DNA of 64,000 nucleotides from Brevibacillus porteri (GCF_003013475.1 NZ_PXZO01000021.1:36855-100854), one strand, 5' to 3'. Shown: positions 25,058 to 34,120, counted from the stretch's first letter. Program-made: numbers and translations. Notes: generated by a model not told the origin, from the sequence alone.

Positions 25058-26020
25058 ATGGACACTGGCAGTCATCTTTTGTTGGGTGTCACACTGGCGG
25101 GCTTAGCTCATATCACGCCGGCAGTGGCACATGATCCGGCACTTGCTCAGGCGCTGATGGTCGCAACGGTAGTGGGCTCTCATGCCCCGGATTTCGACAC
25201 TGTGGCCAGACTTCGCGGTATTTCTTTTTACATTCGTTTTCATCGGGGAATTACTCATTCGATTCCCGCCTTGTTTCTGTGGCCCCTCATCATCAGTCTT
25301 GCTCTTGCCTGGGGTTTTGGTCTCATCGGGCAGTTCGGGATTTTGTATGGTTGGACGCTGCTGGCTGTTGTGCTGCATGTTTTTCTCGATATGCTAAACG
25401 CCTATGGGGTCCAGTGTCTTCGCCCTATTAACAAGCGCTGGGTGCATTTGGATGTACTCGCGATTTTTGAGCCACTGGTGTTCGCGGTTCATCTAGCAGC
25501 GGCGATATGGTGGATAGCTTTTAACGGAGATGCCAGTGTGCTATTTCCGATAGCATATGGCATGACGTTCGTGTATATTGGTGTGCGGGCTTGGCAGCAT
25601 CACCGTAACGTCAGACGGGTAGAAAGGGTATTGGAAACAAGGGGCATAACCCATGTTTTCCCTAGCATACATCCTTTTCACTGGCGATTCGTCGTAGAGA
25701 CGGAGGAACTGTTTTACACAGGGAGAATCGAGTATGCACGTGTGATACTGGAGGATGTGTATCCGAAGCAGCAGCGTGATGCAATCATTCAGGCTACTGT
25801 CGGTGTGGACGGAGTTCGTGCTTTTCTCGGATTCGCTCAACGAATCCACGTCACGTGGAAGGAGATTGCCGACGGTTATGAAGTCACGTGGAGTGATGTG
25901 CGTTTTTGGTACAACCGCAAGCTGCCATTTGGCGTAGATGTTGTCTTGGACCGTGATTTGAATGTCGTTGATCATCGGTTGGGCTGGCGAAAAAAAGCGT
26001 GGGACCCGCCGTTTGTATAA
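25058..26020 (+). CDS. YdjM-type membrane-bound metal-dependent hydrolase
   Basis: A 320-residue protein of the DUF457/YdjM family. It starts MDTGSHLLLGV and has GSHAPDFDTVARL and HRGITHS in the first third, with several membrane segments to about residue 185, then a soluble tail. His and Asp residues at membrane edges are the putative metal ligands. The family is predicted, not proven, to be hydrolytic. The ATG at 25058 follows AAGGGAGG, and a longer frame from 24944 lacks support. Single gene between two terminators. Confidence 0.8.
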   Translation: MDTGSHLLLGVTLAGLAHITPAVAHDPALAQALMVATVVGSHAPDFDTVARLRGISFYIRFHRGITHSIPALFLWPLIISLALAWGFGLIGQFGILYGWTLLAVVLHVFLDMLNAYGVQCLRPINKRWVHLDVLAIFEPLVFAVHLAAAIWWIAFNGDASVLFPIAYGMTFVYIGVRAWQHHRNVRRVERVLETRGITHVFPSIHPFHWRFVVETEELFYTGRIEYARVILEDVYPKQQRDAIIQATVGVDGVRAFLGFAQRIHVTWKEIADGYEVTWSDVRFWYNRKLPFGVDVVLDRDLNVVDHRLGWRKKAWDPPFV

Positions 26021-26037
26021 AAAGGCTGTTAGCAATG

Positions 26038-26064
26038 CCCCGTCAGTGAATCTGGCGGGGTTTT
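26038..26064 (+). terminator. Intrinsic terminator
   Basis: CCCCGTCAG and CTGGCGGGG arms (one G-T pair), then TTTT. Confidence 0.7.
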
Positions 26065-26144
26065 ACTGTTTTTTACAAAAGTAGCTTTGCAAGCTCCGGA
26101 AAGAATGATACACTGAAAAAAACTAAACGTTCGATGGTGATAGA

Positions 26145-27065
26145 ATGAATGATATGTATTCGATCAGAGTAGAATGGTCTCCTGCGTATGAATGTATCAT
26201 TAGCCTTTACACTTACATTTACGAAAAGGAGCGCAAGCATTATTTGCTTGGTACGGCTTGGAAAGAGGAGACAAAACGAATGCTTCCGGCGTCTTTTGCA
26301 GATGAACTCGCAGATGAACGCTGGGAGGTACTCCACCGTTTAGTTCTGCTTGTAGCGCAATCGCCCCAGACCAAATCCGTCGAAGAATTTCTTGGGTGGC
26401 TGGAAAGCATCCCTCCCGGTGAAATTTATGAGCGTCTCGCGCCATGGGTGGAGACAATCCCGCTGAACCTTGGGGAAATCCGTGATCACAGCTTGTCGCT
26501 GCTTACCAGGTGGAATGAACATTATTTTTCGAAACTGGAACCACGCATTTTACAGAGTTTGCAAAGGAGTGCCGATGAGCTGACGGCCCGCGTCAAAGAA
26601 ATGCCTCCGATAGATTTGGTCGATCAAGTAACGAACGGTATCTGGATTGAGCCGATGGCAGATTTGCGAGAGGTTGTACTGATCCCGCAATATCATAGCG
26701 CCCATTCTTCTGTGCTCGACTTTTATCGGGGGCTTGCCACTTGCATGTATCCTGTCAAAGATGCGGCAATGACCAGACCACAGCCGCTCCTGGAGCTGTT
26801 ACCCATCACACAGTGCCTGGCGGATGAGAAACGCCTGCAAATCTTGCGTTGTCTAGCGAAAAAGACTTGCACTCTCGGGGAATTGCAAAAGCAAGTATCA
26901 CTGGCAAAAAGCACCGTCCATCATCATGTAACGGCGTTGCGCAGAGCGGGGGTGATTCGAGCTCATTATACAGGCAGTACGACGATTTCCTACTACAGTC
27001 TGCGCGAATCGTTCGTCGAGCGTCTTCCCGTCTTGCTTCGTTCCTTTTTTCATACACCAGAGTAA
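26145..27065 (+). CDS. ArsR/SmtB-type winged-helix regulator
   Basis: A 306-residue protein. The N-terminal two thirds are helical and without clear motifs. The C-terminal part (about 225-290) is an ArsR-type winged helix: LADEKRLQILRCLAKKTCTLGELQKQ followed by STVHHHVTALRRAGVI. The layout fits the DUF5937-plus-HTH class of ArsR regulators rather than small metal sensors. It lies 51 bases before an MFS transporter on the same strand and probably controls it. Confidence 0.8.
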   Translation: MNDMYSIRVEWSPAYECIISLYTYIYEKERKHYLLGTAWKEETKRMLPASFADELADERWEVLHRLVLLVAQSPQTKSVEEFLGWLESIPPGEIYERLAPWVETIPLNLGEIRDHSLSLLTRWNEHYFSKLEPRILQSLQRSADELTARVKEMPPIDLVDQVTNGIWIEPMADLREVVLIPQYHSAHSSVLDFYRGLATCMYPVKDAAMTRPQPLLELLPITQCLADEKRLQILRCLAKKTCTLGELQKQVSLAKSTVHHHVTALRRAGVIRAHYTGSTTISYYSLRESFVERLPVLLRSFFHTPE

Positions 27066-27116
27066 ATTTGCTTACGGAAATGGCATGATTCTGTTGAGAG
27101 GGTAGGTTGAATCAGT

Positions 27117-28355
27117 ATGAGCAAAATGAGGCAAGTGTGGGAGGCGTATCACCCGATTGTTCATTTGTTGATGGCAGGGACGGTGTTTGTTCAGCTCACG
27201 CAATCCATGAGCATTCCGTTTTTGGCCATCTATCTCGGTGAAACGACGAAGCTCTCTCATGCCTATATTGGACTTATTATCGGTGCAGGTCCCTTGGCTG
27301 GAACAGTCGGGGGATTTGCTGGTGGGATTCTCTCGGATTTATTTGGCAGACAAAAGCTGATGTTTTTTTCCTTGCTTGCTATGGCGTGCTCGATTATCGG
27401 ATTCATCACAGTAGCGTATCCGATCGGTTTGCTTTTGATCAGTATGATAATGGGATTGTCGGCCTCGATATTTGCGACGGTTTCAAAAGCATTGATGGGA
27501 GACTTGACTCCCGAGCATAAGCGTTTTCGTGTATTCTCGAACCGATATCTTGCGAACAATCTTGGCTTTGCGATTGGTCCTATGCTCGGTGCTTTTTTGG
27601 GAATTTCCGGCAGCAACTTGGCGTTTTTTCTGACTGCGGTATCCTTGGTGAGCTTTGCCATCATTTTAGTAGTGGCATGTCGGAGATGTGGGGTAACCGA
27701 TGATGGCGGGGGGAACAAAGAGGTAGAGAGGGCCAGTTTGGCTGAGATTTGGCAAGTGCTCAGAAAGGATGTCGTTCTTCTTACCTTTGTCACAGGTGGA
27801 GTCCTGTTAGTGACGGTTTACGGTCAGATGTCTGTTACGCTCTCCCAATACTTGCGGGAAAACTTTTCAGAGGGAGTCGCCTTGTTTGGAACATTGATGA
27901 GCGTCAACGGATTTACCGTCTTGCTTTTACAAATTCCAGTGACGAGGCTGGTTGAGCGTTATTCCTTGTTTGCGCGGATAGCAGGTGGCGCTGTGCTGAT
28001 GGCCATAGGAGAAATCGGCTTTGCTTTTTCGCCAGACTGGGCTTGGTTTATTACGGCGATGATCATATTTACATTAGGGGAAATTCTGATTGTACCTGCG
28101 GAGTATGCGCAAATCGACGAGATCAGTCCCGCGAATATGAGAGGGACTTACTATGGGGCACAAAGCGCAACGATGCTGGGTAGCTTTCTCGGACCATGGG
28201 CAGGAGGTATGGTGCTCACCGCATATGGTGGTCCAGTGATGTTTTTGGTCATGGCAGTATTGGCGCTGGTTAGCTTGATCTTTTATTGGCTAGGGCGCAG
28301 GCTGCATGAAAAGCGGAAGCAGCCTAGTAATGCGATCGTAGAGACTGTCATGTAG
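27117..28355 (+). CDS. MFS efflux-type transporter
   Basis: A 412-residue major facilitator with 12 hydrophobic segments. The loop motif GILSDLFGRQKLM between segments 2 and 3 is the classic MFS signature, and the pattern resembles drug:proton antiporters of the 12-segment class. GGGTAGG lies upstream of the ATG. It follows an ArsR-type regulator, the likely controller of its expression. Substrate unknown. Confidence 0.85.
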   Translation: MSKMRQVWEAYHPIVHLLMAGTVFVQLTQSMSIPFLAIYLGETTKLSHAYIGLIIGAGPLAGTVGGFAGGILSDLFGRQKLMFFSLLAMACSIIGFITVAYPIGLLLISMIMGLSASIFATVSKALMGDLTPEHKRFRVFSNRYLANNLGFAIGPMLGAFLGISGSNLAFFLTAVSLVSFAIILVVACRRCGVTDDGGGNKEVERASLAEIWQVLRKDVVLLTFVTGGVLLVTVYGQMSVTLSQYLRENFSEGVALFGTLMSVNGFTVLLLQIPVTRLVERYSLFARIAGGAVLMAIGEIGFAFSPDWAWFITAMIIFTLGEILIVPAEYAQIDEISPANMRGTYYGAQSATMLGSFLGPWAGGMVLTAYGGPVMFLVMAVLALVSLIFYWLGRRLHEKRKQPSNAIVETVM

Positions 28356-28359
28356 CTTC

Positions 28360-28388
28360 TTGCCGATTGATTGCGAGTGCCGTATAAT
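28360..28388 (+). promoter_or_regulatory. Sigma-A promoter of the BpsA-like gene
   Basis: TTGCCG, 17-base spacer, TATAAT. Transcription would start near 28395, about 330 bases before the gene, giving a long leader. Confidence 0.7.
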
Positions 28389-28419
28389 AGAAAGTATCTT
28401 TTCAAAAGGGGACGTTTTG

Positions 28420-28443
28420 ATGTCGGTGTGTGTTCTTAACTAA
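28420..28443 (+). CDS. Seven-residue leader peptide MSVCVLN
   Basis: ATG with AAAAGGGG about 9 bases upstream encodes MSVCVLN and a TAA. Its last two codons (CTT AAC) form one arm of a 9-bp perfect inverted repeat with 28532-28540, and two terminators follow before the next gene. This is the layout of ribosome-stalling leader peptides that induce antibiotic-resistance or stress genes. The stalling signal cannot be named. Confidence 0.6.
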   Translation: MSVCVLN

Positions 28444-28540
28444 GCAATTGGATAGGGTACTCCCATTCTTTTTGGCAAAAACCTCATTTTATGTGAGTTT
28501 ATTTGCTATGGAATAGAGGAGGCCTTGATTGGTTAAGAAC
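28432..28540 (+). promoter_or_regulatory. Attenuator stem of the BpsA-like leader
   Basis: GTTCTTAAC (28432-28440) and GTTAAGAAC (28532-28540) are perfect complements, and the 5' arm overlaps the leader-peptide codons. A ribosome halted there would free the 3' arm to pair otherwise. A strong AGAGGAGG lies just before the 3' arm. Confidence 0.55.
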
Positions 28541-28577
28541 TTACGGTCATCCATCTACCCATTTGCTCGACTACGGG

Positions 28578-28604
28578 AACCGTGCTCTTACGCACGGTTT
28601 TTTT
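28578..28604 (+). terminator. First leader terminator
   Basis: Perfect 8-bp arms AACCGTGC and GCACGGTT, then seven T, inside the untranslated leader. Confidence 0.85.
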
Positions 28605-28643
28605 GCGTGACTATCCACGCGCACGTAGCGAACGTATGCCCTC

Positions 28644-28681
28644 AAGGCGGAGATGAACGAATGTTCATGCTCTGCCTTTTT
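28644..28681 (+). terminator. Second leader terminator
   Basis: AAGGC...ATGAAC and GTTCAT...GCCTT arms with loop GAAT, then TTTTT, 45 bases before the gene. Confidence 0.7.
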
Positions 28682-28725
28682 GTGTGCATCGATGGGTCCA
28701 TCCCTTTTGAAAAGAGGTTCTCTAC

Positions 28726-29898
28726 ATGAAAAATTATATCGAAGACACCTATAAACAAGTGCGTTTACAAGAAGGTCAACGAGTGATCGAACAGTTTCTG
28801 CTTGCGTGTTATTTTCATCCGGGTTTGCCTACGAAAGAGCTGGCAAGAAAGCTACTCTTGCCTATACCTGTGGCGACTGCCATTAAAAAAGAGCTGATCA
28901 AGGCAGGTGCCATACAGCAGGGGAGCGGGGTAAGATGCACCGCAGAAGGGGAAGCGTTCATTGAGCAAAAGCTAGGGTTTGGTGGGCTGGATCGAGAGTT
29001 GTACGAAAAGCTGATGAAAGACGACGAAGCTTGGAAAACCGAGCTGGTTGACTTAAAAACGGAGATGGAGACGATTTTTGCTGGGCGTCCGCAAGTCGAT
29101 GTACAGATTGATCAGTCCAAATGCACAGTCGAAACGAGCTTGCGCAGGGCAATCTTATGCTTGCGGTATCAGAGCTTGGTGGGCAAAAAAATATTATGCG
29201 TCGGGGATGATGATTTAGTCAGCATCTCGCTGGGGCTTTTACTCAAGCGTTTGTTTCCAGGGAATCAACAACGACCAGAGCAAATTGACGTAGTCGATAT
29301 CGATGAACGCTTTCTCCAGTACATTACGGATGTGTCCAAGCAAAAAGCATTGACCGTAGCCTGCCATCAGGCTGATTTGCGGCAGCCGCTGCCGAAGAAG
29401 CTACAGGGTGGGTACGATTGCTTTTTTACTGATCCACCTTACACGCTGCAAGGAATGGCTTTGTTTTTATCCCGCGGAATCAGTGGGCTGCAAAAGCAAA
29501 AGGGACTGTCCATCTTCCTGTCCTTTGCGCATAAATCCCCGGATTTCACGCTGAATATGCAACGGGAGTTCGTGCTGGCAGGCTTGACCGTACGAGAGGT
29601 GCTCAGTCATTTCAATGAATACGAAGCGGCGCAAATGATTGGCAATAAGGGACAGATGATCGTGCTCACCACTACAGAGATGACGGCTCAGACGATCAAG
29701 CATTCGTTTCTGGAGTCGCTATACACAGGTGAAGAGACTCCTTCCAAGCGTGAGTATCAATGCAAGCGTTGCAAAAGGTCGATCCAGGTAGGGGCACAGG
29801 CAAAAATAGTGACGATTGAACAATTGAAAAAACGCGGCTGCCCTCGTTGCAAGCATCAGAGCTTTGAGCTGTTGTCCCGCCGGAGAGCACAAGACTGA
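28726..29898 (+). CDS. BpsA-like protein (branched-polyamine synthase family) with C-terminal zinc ribbon
   Basis: A 390-residue protein of the bis-aminopropyl spermidine synthase family. It has an N-terminal winged-helix region (about 1-85), then a Rossmann methyltransferase-like core with ILCVGDDDLVSISLGLLLKR (binding loop), VDIDERF and DCFFTDPPYTLQG (active-site DPPY). The last 60 residues hold CKRC and CPRC pairs, a probable zinc ribbon. BpsA adds aminopropyl groups to spermidine in thermophiles. The DPPY motif and zinc ribbon also fit an amino-methyltransferase on RNA. A leader peptide and two terminators precede it, unusual for a polyamine enzyme. GAGG lies before the ATG. Confidence 0.7.
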   Translation: MKNYIEDTYKQVRLQEGQRVIEQFLLACYFHPGLPTKELARKLLLPIPVATAIKKELIKAGAIQQGSGVRCTAEGEAFIEQKLGFGGLDRELYEKLMKDDEAWKTELVDLKTEMETIFAGRPQVDVQIDQSKCTVETSLRRAILCLRYQSLVGKKILCVGDDDLVSISLGLLLKRLFPGNQQRPEQIDVVDIDERFLQYITDVSKQKALTVACHQADLRQPLPKKLQGGYDCFFTDPPYTLQGMALFLSRGISGLQKQKGLSIFLSFAHKSPDFTLNMQREFVLAGLTVREVLSHFNEYEAAQMIGNKGQMIVLTTTEMTAQTIKHSFLESLYTGEETPSKREYQCKRCKRSIQVGAQAKIVTIEQLKKRGCPRCKHQSFELLSRRRAQD

Positions 29899-29951
29899 TT
29901 GTACGCAAGTGGGCATATGGTAGTGGTGGAGGGGAGGGAGAATAAGAGAAG

Positions 29952-30290
29952 ATGGCATACGAAAAAGCGTTTGTTTTATTACGGATCGGGACGGGAATCT
30001 TGTTTTTCATCCATGGCATAGCCAAGCTGCAAAAAGGGATGGCTGCTGTTGTGACGACGTTTGGTGATCTCGGCTTGCCGGGGTGGCTGGCGTATCTGGT
30101 TATGATCGTAGAACTGATCGGCGGTCTCGCGCTGATCATCGGAATCGGGGCGAGATATGCTGCCTGGGGATTAGCTGCGATCATGGCAGGGGCGATTGTG
30201 ACGGTGAAATGGGCGAAAGGCTTTGTGGGCGGTTATGAGTTCAACTTGATCCTGTTGCTTGTCACGATTTGTGTGGGTCTAAAAAGGTGA
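29952..30290 (+). CDS. DoxX-family membrane protein
   Basis: A 112-residue protein with four hydrophobic segments. RIGTGILFFIHGIAKLQKG at the N-terminus and GGLALIIGIGARYAA in the middle are typical of DoxX/YphA-like small membrane proteins. A purine-rich ribosome site (GGAGGGGAGGGAG) precedes the ATG, somewhat far. It follows the BpsA-like gene by 53 bases and may share its transcript. Members have been linked to redox or thiol stress; its role here is unknown. Confidence 0.78.
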   Translation: MAYEKAFVLLRIGTGILFFIHGIAKLQKGMAAVVTTFGDLGLPGWLAYLVMIVELIGGLALIIGIGARYAAWGLAAIMAGAIVTVKWAKGFVGGYEFNLILLLVTICVGLKR

Positions 30291-30292
30291 AA

Positions 30293-30337
30293 AAGAGATC
30301 CGGCTGAACCAGTAAGCGGTCAGCTGGATCTCTTTTT
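30293..30337. terminator. Bidirectional terminator between doxX-like gene and helD
   Basis: AAGAGATCCGGCTGA pairs with TCAGCTGGATCTCTT, flanked by A and T runs, between convergent genes. Confidence 0.75.
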
Positions 30338-32697
30338 TAAACAAACAGCTCGTAATACTCAGGAGAAACGTTCTCTAAAAATGGACTTTTTTCACCCGGA
30401 TAGTAAAGATGCAGCTCGTGCATGGCTCGTGTGCATGCTGTGTAAAAAAGCTTGCGTTCGCTTTCTTCGCCATAGCATGCGGCGGAAGCATCATAAAGGA
30501 TGACCGCATCGAACTCGACCCCTTTTGCCAAGTAAGCGGGAATAATCAAGATTCCTTTTTCGAAGGAAAGAGTGGCGGGCTTGATCAAGCGAATCGGCAA
30601 TCTCTCTTGTAAAGCGTCATGAACGACTTGGGCTTCCTCTAGCGTTTTTGTGATAACAGCGATCGTCTGATGACCACGATCGGCGAGCTCACGTATGCGC
30701 GTTTCGATTTGATCGGTATGAGCTTGGGGTGATGTCACTTTGGTTAGAGTTGGCAAGCGACCGTCGCGCATAAAAGGCTCAATCATATCTCCGTTTCGCA
30801 AAAGTTGTCGTGTAAACAAGACGATGGGATAGGTGGAGCGGTAGCTTTTGGTCAGGACAAAGGTCTCCGTCTCTTCAGGCTCAAACAGGGATGTGACAGC
30901 CTCAAAGCTATTCTGGTGATACGCATGAGCGTAAATCGCCTGATTCCAGTCTCCCAGCACGGTCATTTTGGCACGGGGAAACAAGCTCTTGATGAGAGCG
31001 AACTGAAAGGCGGAGTAGTCCTGGGCTTCATCGAGAAATACATGACGGACGAGATTGTTCGTCTGCTTGCCCTCCAATCGTTCCTGCAAATACAAATAAG
31101 GAGGGATGTCTTCACATGCCAAATACTGTTGCTCTAAACGCTCTGCCGTCTGTTCGCACACGGCGGGCCAATTGTTCAATACATCGTGGTGGAGAGTATT
31201 TGGCGCAAGCGTCCCGAGCAAGTCAGGTGACAAGAAAAGCTGACGGTAAATAGCGCGAGTATCAATAAATTGAAGTTCCCGGATAAAATCGCGCAGAGGC
31301 TGAAACTGCTTTTTGACGATCCAGTTGGCTAAGAGCTCCTGCTCGCGTTCGAAGTCATCGAACGTATCCTCCCGAAACTGCTTTTTGCGGCGCAGCGATT
31401 GATAGGCAGCTACATAAGCGTCTCGGTCAAGTAGCTCCATTTCATCTTCGACCCATGGTTTAGAGCGTTCTCGCTGTTCCATTTTTTTCAGCTCTGTCAG
31501 CAGTGATTTGGCAACGAGTACCATCCGATTGGGGATCGGCAGACTCGTATCGAGAGAATAAAACAGCTCATGGATGTGGGCAGCACTGATTAGTGTCTGG
31601 TTTCTAAATGTAACGGGGCGAAACATGATACCAGATTCCTTCAGGTTATTCGCGTATTCGTCCATGGCTTGCAAAAACAAGGCGCTTGATTTGAAACGGA
31701 TTCCTTCCAGACGCGCCTCGTATCCAGATTGATCACTTGCTGTCAGTACATACTCCATCTGTTCAAGCGGGTTTTCCAGGCGGAAGTTGTCACCGAGACG
31801 ATGCTCCGCATATTCCTGAAAAGTCGTTTGCTGCATATTTTCCTCGCCAAGCTCAGGAAGAACGGTCGATACGTAGCTATTAAACAAGGAGTTGGGCGAA
31901 AACAAGACGATTTGCTCCGCAGTCAATGTCTTGCGATAACGGTATAACAAATAAGCGATTCGTTGCAAAGCCGCAGACGTTTTTCCGCTACCGGCAGCTC
32001 CGGAGACGATGACGAGTCGGCTGCGTTCGTTGCGGATGATGCGGTTTTGATCCCGTTGGATCGTGGCCACGATGCTTTTCATCTGCGAGTCAGCCTGTTT
32101 GCCGAGTACCTCCTGAAGCAGCTCGTCGCCAATCGTCACGCCCGTATCGAACAGGTGCAACAATTTGCCGTCGCGAATGATGTATTGTCTTTTGCACGCA
32201 ATCTCTCCATTTACGATTCCACTTGGGGTATTGTACTCTGCTGGCCCCGGCGAATAGTCGTAATACAGACTGGAGATAGGTGCGCGCCAGTCGTAGACGA
32301 GAAACTCCTCGTCGTTTTTATCCAGCAAGGAAGCAATGCCGAGATAGATGGCTTCTGGCTTCGATTCTAGCTCTTCTTGAAAATCAATCCTGCCAAAATA
32401 GGGAGAGTGCAACAATCGCTGTAGCGTACGCAACTGATTTTGGGCATGGCGATGGATGCGTTCACGCTCGGACAGGACTTCTGCTTGCTGCTTGATACTG
32501 GCGTAAGTCTCGACAGCTTCGATGGCATCTTCGAAGTTGACTGTCACATCGTCCCAAAAATGCTTGCGAATTCCGATGATATCCTCGCTCACGACATTCA
32601 CATGCTCTTTGAGGTCATCTATTCGGTTCTTTATCTCTGAGATGACTCGTTCAACACGTTGTTGTTCGTTTTGCCGATCTTGATCAGTCACGCTCAT
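30337..32697 (-). CDS. helD: HelD-type helicase, RNA polymerase recycling factor
   Basis: A 786-residue superfamily 1 protein. The N-terminal coiled coil (about 10-100), Walker A GAAGSGKTSAAL (about 235), the DEAQDYS helicase motif and C-terminal YTACTRAMHELHLY are all seen. Length and order match Bacillus HelD, which strips stalled RNA polymerase from DNA in an ATP-dependent way. The ATG at 32697 follows AAGGAGCG; a longer start at 32745 is unsupported. Confidence 0.9.
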   Translation of the reverse strand: MSVTDQDRQNEQQRVERVISEIKNRIDDLKEHVNVVSEDIIGIRKHFWDDVTVNFEDAIEAVETYASIKQQAEVLSERERIHRHAQNQLRTLQRLLHSPYFGRIDFQEELESKPEAIYLGIASLLDKNDEEFLVYDWRAPISSLYYDYSPGPAEYNTPSGIVNGEIACKRQYIIRDGKLLHLFDTGVTIGDELLQEVLGKQADSQMKSIVATIQRDQNRIIRNERSRLVIVSGAAGSGKTSAALQRIAYLLYRYRKTLTAEQIVLFSPNSLFNSYVSTVLPELGEENMQQTTFQEYAEHRLGDNFRLENPLEQMEYVLTASDQSGYEARLEGIRFKSSALFLQAMDEYANNLKESGIMFRPVTFRNQTLISAAHIHELFYSLDTSLPIPNRMVLVAKSLLTELKKMEQRERSKPWVEDEMELLDRDAYVAAYQSLRRKKQFREDTFDDFEREQELLANWIVKKQFQPLRDFIRELQFIDTRAIYRQLFLSPDLLGTLAPNTLHHDVLNNWPAVCEQTAERLEQQYLACEDIPPYLYLQERLEGKQTNNLVRHVFLDEAQDYSAFQFALIKSLFPRAKMTVLGDWNQAIYAHAYHQNSFEAVTSLFEPEETETFVLTKSYRSTYPIVLFTRQLLRNGDMIEPFMRDGRLPTLTKVTSPQAHTDQIETRIRELADRGHQTIAVITKTLEEAQVVHDALQERLPIRLIKPATLSFEKGILIIPAYLAKGVEFDAVILYDASAACYGEESERKLFYTACTRAMHELHLYYPGEKSPFLENVSPEYYELFV

Positions 32698-32738
32698 GGT
32701 ACCGCTCCTTTTTCGTTCCCCATTTTTGATCTGATGGT

Positions 32739-32767
32739 TTGACAATCGAAAGTGAATGTGGTACTAT
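32739..32767 (+). promoter_or_regulatory. Strong sigma-A promoter with no gene downstream
   Basis: TTGACA, 17-base spacer, TACTAT, pointing right into the gap between two leftward genes. A terminator lies about 140 bases downstream, so it may drive a small RNA. Confidence 0.6.
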
Positions 32768-32773
32768 TATATT

Positions 32774-32911
32774 GGAGATAAAATAGATACATATTAACAA
32801 TTGACCAACAGACCAATTCTCATTGTATCACGTGAAAATTGGCTTTTCAACATGGTGTAGGAAAAATACGAATTGAAATGATAGGGAACTCCTTTGGGGG
32901 TTCCCTTTTTT
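32774..32911 (+). ncRNA. Candidate small RNA between helD and a DUF6143 gene
   Basis: About 140 bases between a good sigma-A promoter and an intrinsic terminator (GGGAAC/GTTCCC then TTTTTT, 32884-32911). No open frame of note lies inside. CCAATT and AATTGG segments could form an internal stem. Both neighbours are on the other strand. Confidence 0.45.
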
Positions 32912-32950
32912 GTTGCGACTAGACTTGTCCGTCAAGCGTTCCAGTGAGAG

Positions 32951-33574
32951 CTACCCATATACGGGTTGTTCCCACCAGTCTATTGAAAGGTAAAAGGCTG
33001 TCTTCTCACCAGTGTTTGGAACGCGAACGATGAGCGCCATTCCTGGTCCGAGAATCCACTGTCCGCCAGGGGTTGCCTCAACGGTGGAGGACGCCGGAAT
33101 GATTCGCGTGGCGGTCTGAATGTGATCAGAAAAGGTATCCGTCATACCGGCGCCATGCAAAACTTGCCCTTGAGCGGCGGGACAAGAGGGGAGTTGAATA
33201 TAACCAGAAGTCACTTGACGTGAGAGAGTTGCACCAGTGAGGGAGGAGCCTTTGCCAAACAAGAAATGTGCTTCTATCGGGTGCGGGGATGGATTGGTGA
33301 CCATCCAGTGATGGACAAACAAATGAACACCGGAGCGTAAGGGATTCGACAAGGCAGCGATCCCGATAGCCCCATCGCTCACGATCATTTTTTCCGATTG
33401 CCCCATGAAGTATTTACATTGATCCGCCATCGACATCGCATACGGAATGTGAACACTCCGACTCAGCTGTTCCGTAGCAGAAGGAGTGGGAAACGGATAG
33501 TACCCCATCTGCATGTAGACATCCGGTATTCCACCATAAAAGTACGAGGGGCGTGTATAGGAGGGCTTTGTCAT
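32951..33574 (-). CDS. DUF6143 family protein
   Basis: A 207-residue protein without signal peptide or membrane segment. Its N-terminus is Tyr/Pro-rich (SYTRPSYFYGGIPDVYMQMGYY), followed by a beta-rich domain with SNPLRSGVHLFVHHWMVTN and ending YLSIDWWEQPVYG. This matches the DUF6143 family of Bacillales, which has no known function. GGAGAGG precedes the ATG. The Tyr-rich start could suit a coat or surface protein, but that is speculation. Confidence 0.7.
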   Translation of the reverse strand: MTKPSYTRPSYFYGGIPDVYMQMGYYPFPTPSATEQLSRSVHIPYAMSMADQCKYFMGQSEKMIVSDGAIGIAALSNPLRSGVHLFVHHWMVTNPSPHPIEAHFLFGKGSSLTGATLSRQVTSGYIQLPSCPAAQGQVLHGAGMTDTFSDHIQTATRIIPASSTVEATPGGQWILGPGMALIVRVPNTGEKTAFYLSIDWWEQPVYG

Positions 33575-33745
33575 GATTTCCTCTCCTTGTGAGTGGGGTA
33601 ACTGCTAACCCTACAGCATATGGCAATCGTCCATGGAGGGTGTCAGGAGCTGGCGTTATTGGCAGGCAAAGTTCCGCTGAAGTCATGGCGTGACGGATAG
33701 AAAAAAGGCTGGGAATGAAAATCCCAACCTTTTGCAAGCTTTTGT

Positions 33746-34120
33746 CTACGATACGGTTTTCCAGGCATGAATGGCAAGTAGCGCCCATCCTGCGAGGAAC
33801 AAAACTCCGCCAATCGGCGTAATCGCACCGAGAACCTTAATTCCGGTCATCGCCAGCGTGTAGAGACTGCCGGAGAAGATCAACGAACCAGCTGCAAAGC
33901 ACCAGCCCGCCCAGACGAGGCCAGAAGAATCCGGGTACCATTTGAGCAACAGGGCAACCAGCACCAGAGCCAGTGCATGTGTCGTCTGATAGGTCACGCC
34001 CGTATGGAAAATGCCCAGCGAATACTCGTCCAGTTTTTCCTTCAGTGCATGTGCTCCGAATGCTCCTAACGCAACCGAAAGAAATCCACTGATACTGCCA
34101 AGCATCAAAAACAGCTTCAT
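33746..34120 (-). CDS. DUF423 (YwdK-like) membrane protein
   Basis: A 124-residue protein with four membrane segments. GSISGFLSVALGAFGAHALKE at the N-terminus is diagnostic of the DUF423 family; the end is GGVLFLAGWALLAIHAWK. Function unknown; members are widespread. The ATG at 34120 follows AAGGAGTGA. A longer start at 34156 is not supported. Confidence 0.85.
   Translation of the reverse strand: MKLFLMLGSISGFLSVALGAFGAHALKEKLDEYSLGIFHTGVTYQTTHALALVLVALLLKWYPDSSGLVWAGWCFAAGSLIFSGSLYTLAMTGIKVLGAITPIGGVLFLAGWALLAIHAWKTVS

Noticed and set aside
28529..28729. 66-codon frame from TTG with a strong ribosome site
   Set aside because: It runs through both terminators and has no family resemblance; the ribosome site may be part of the attenuator.
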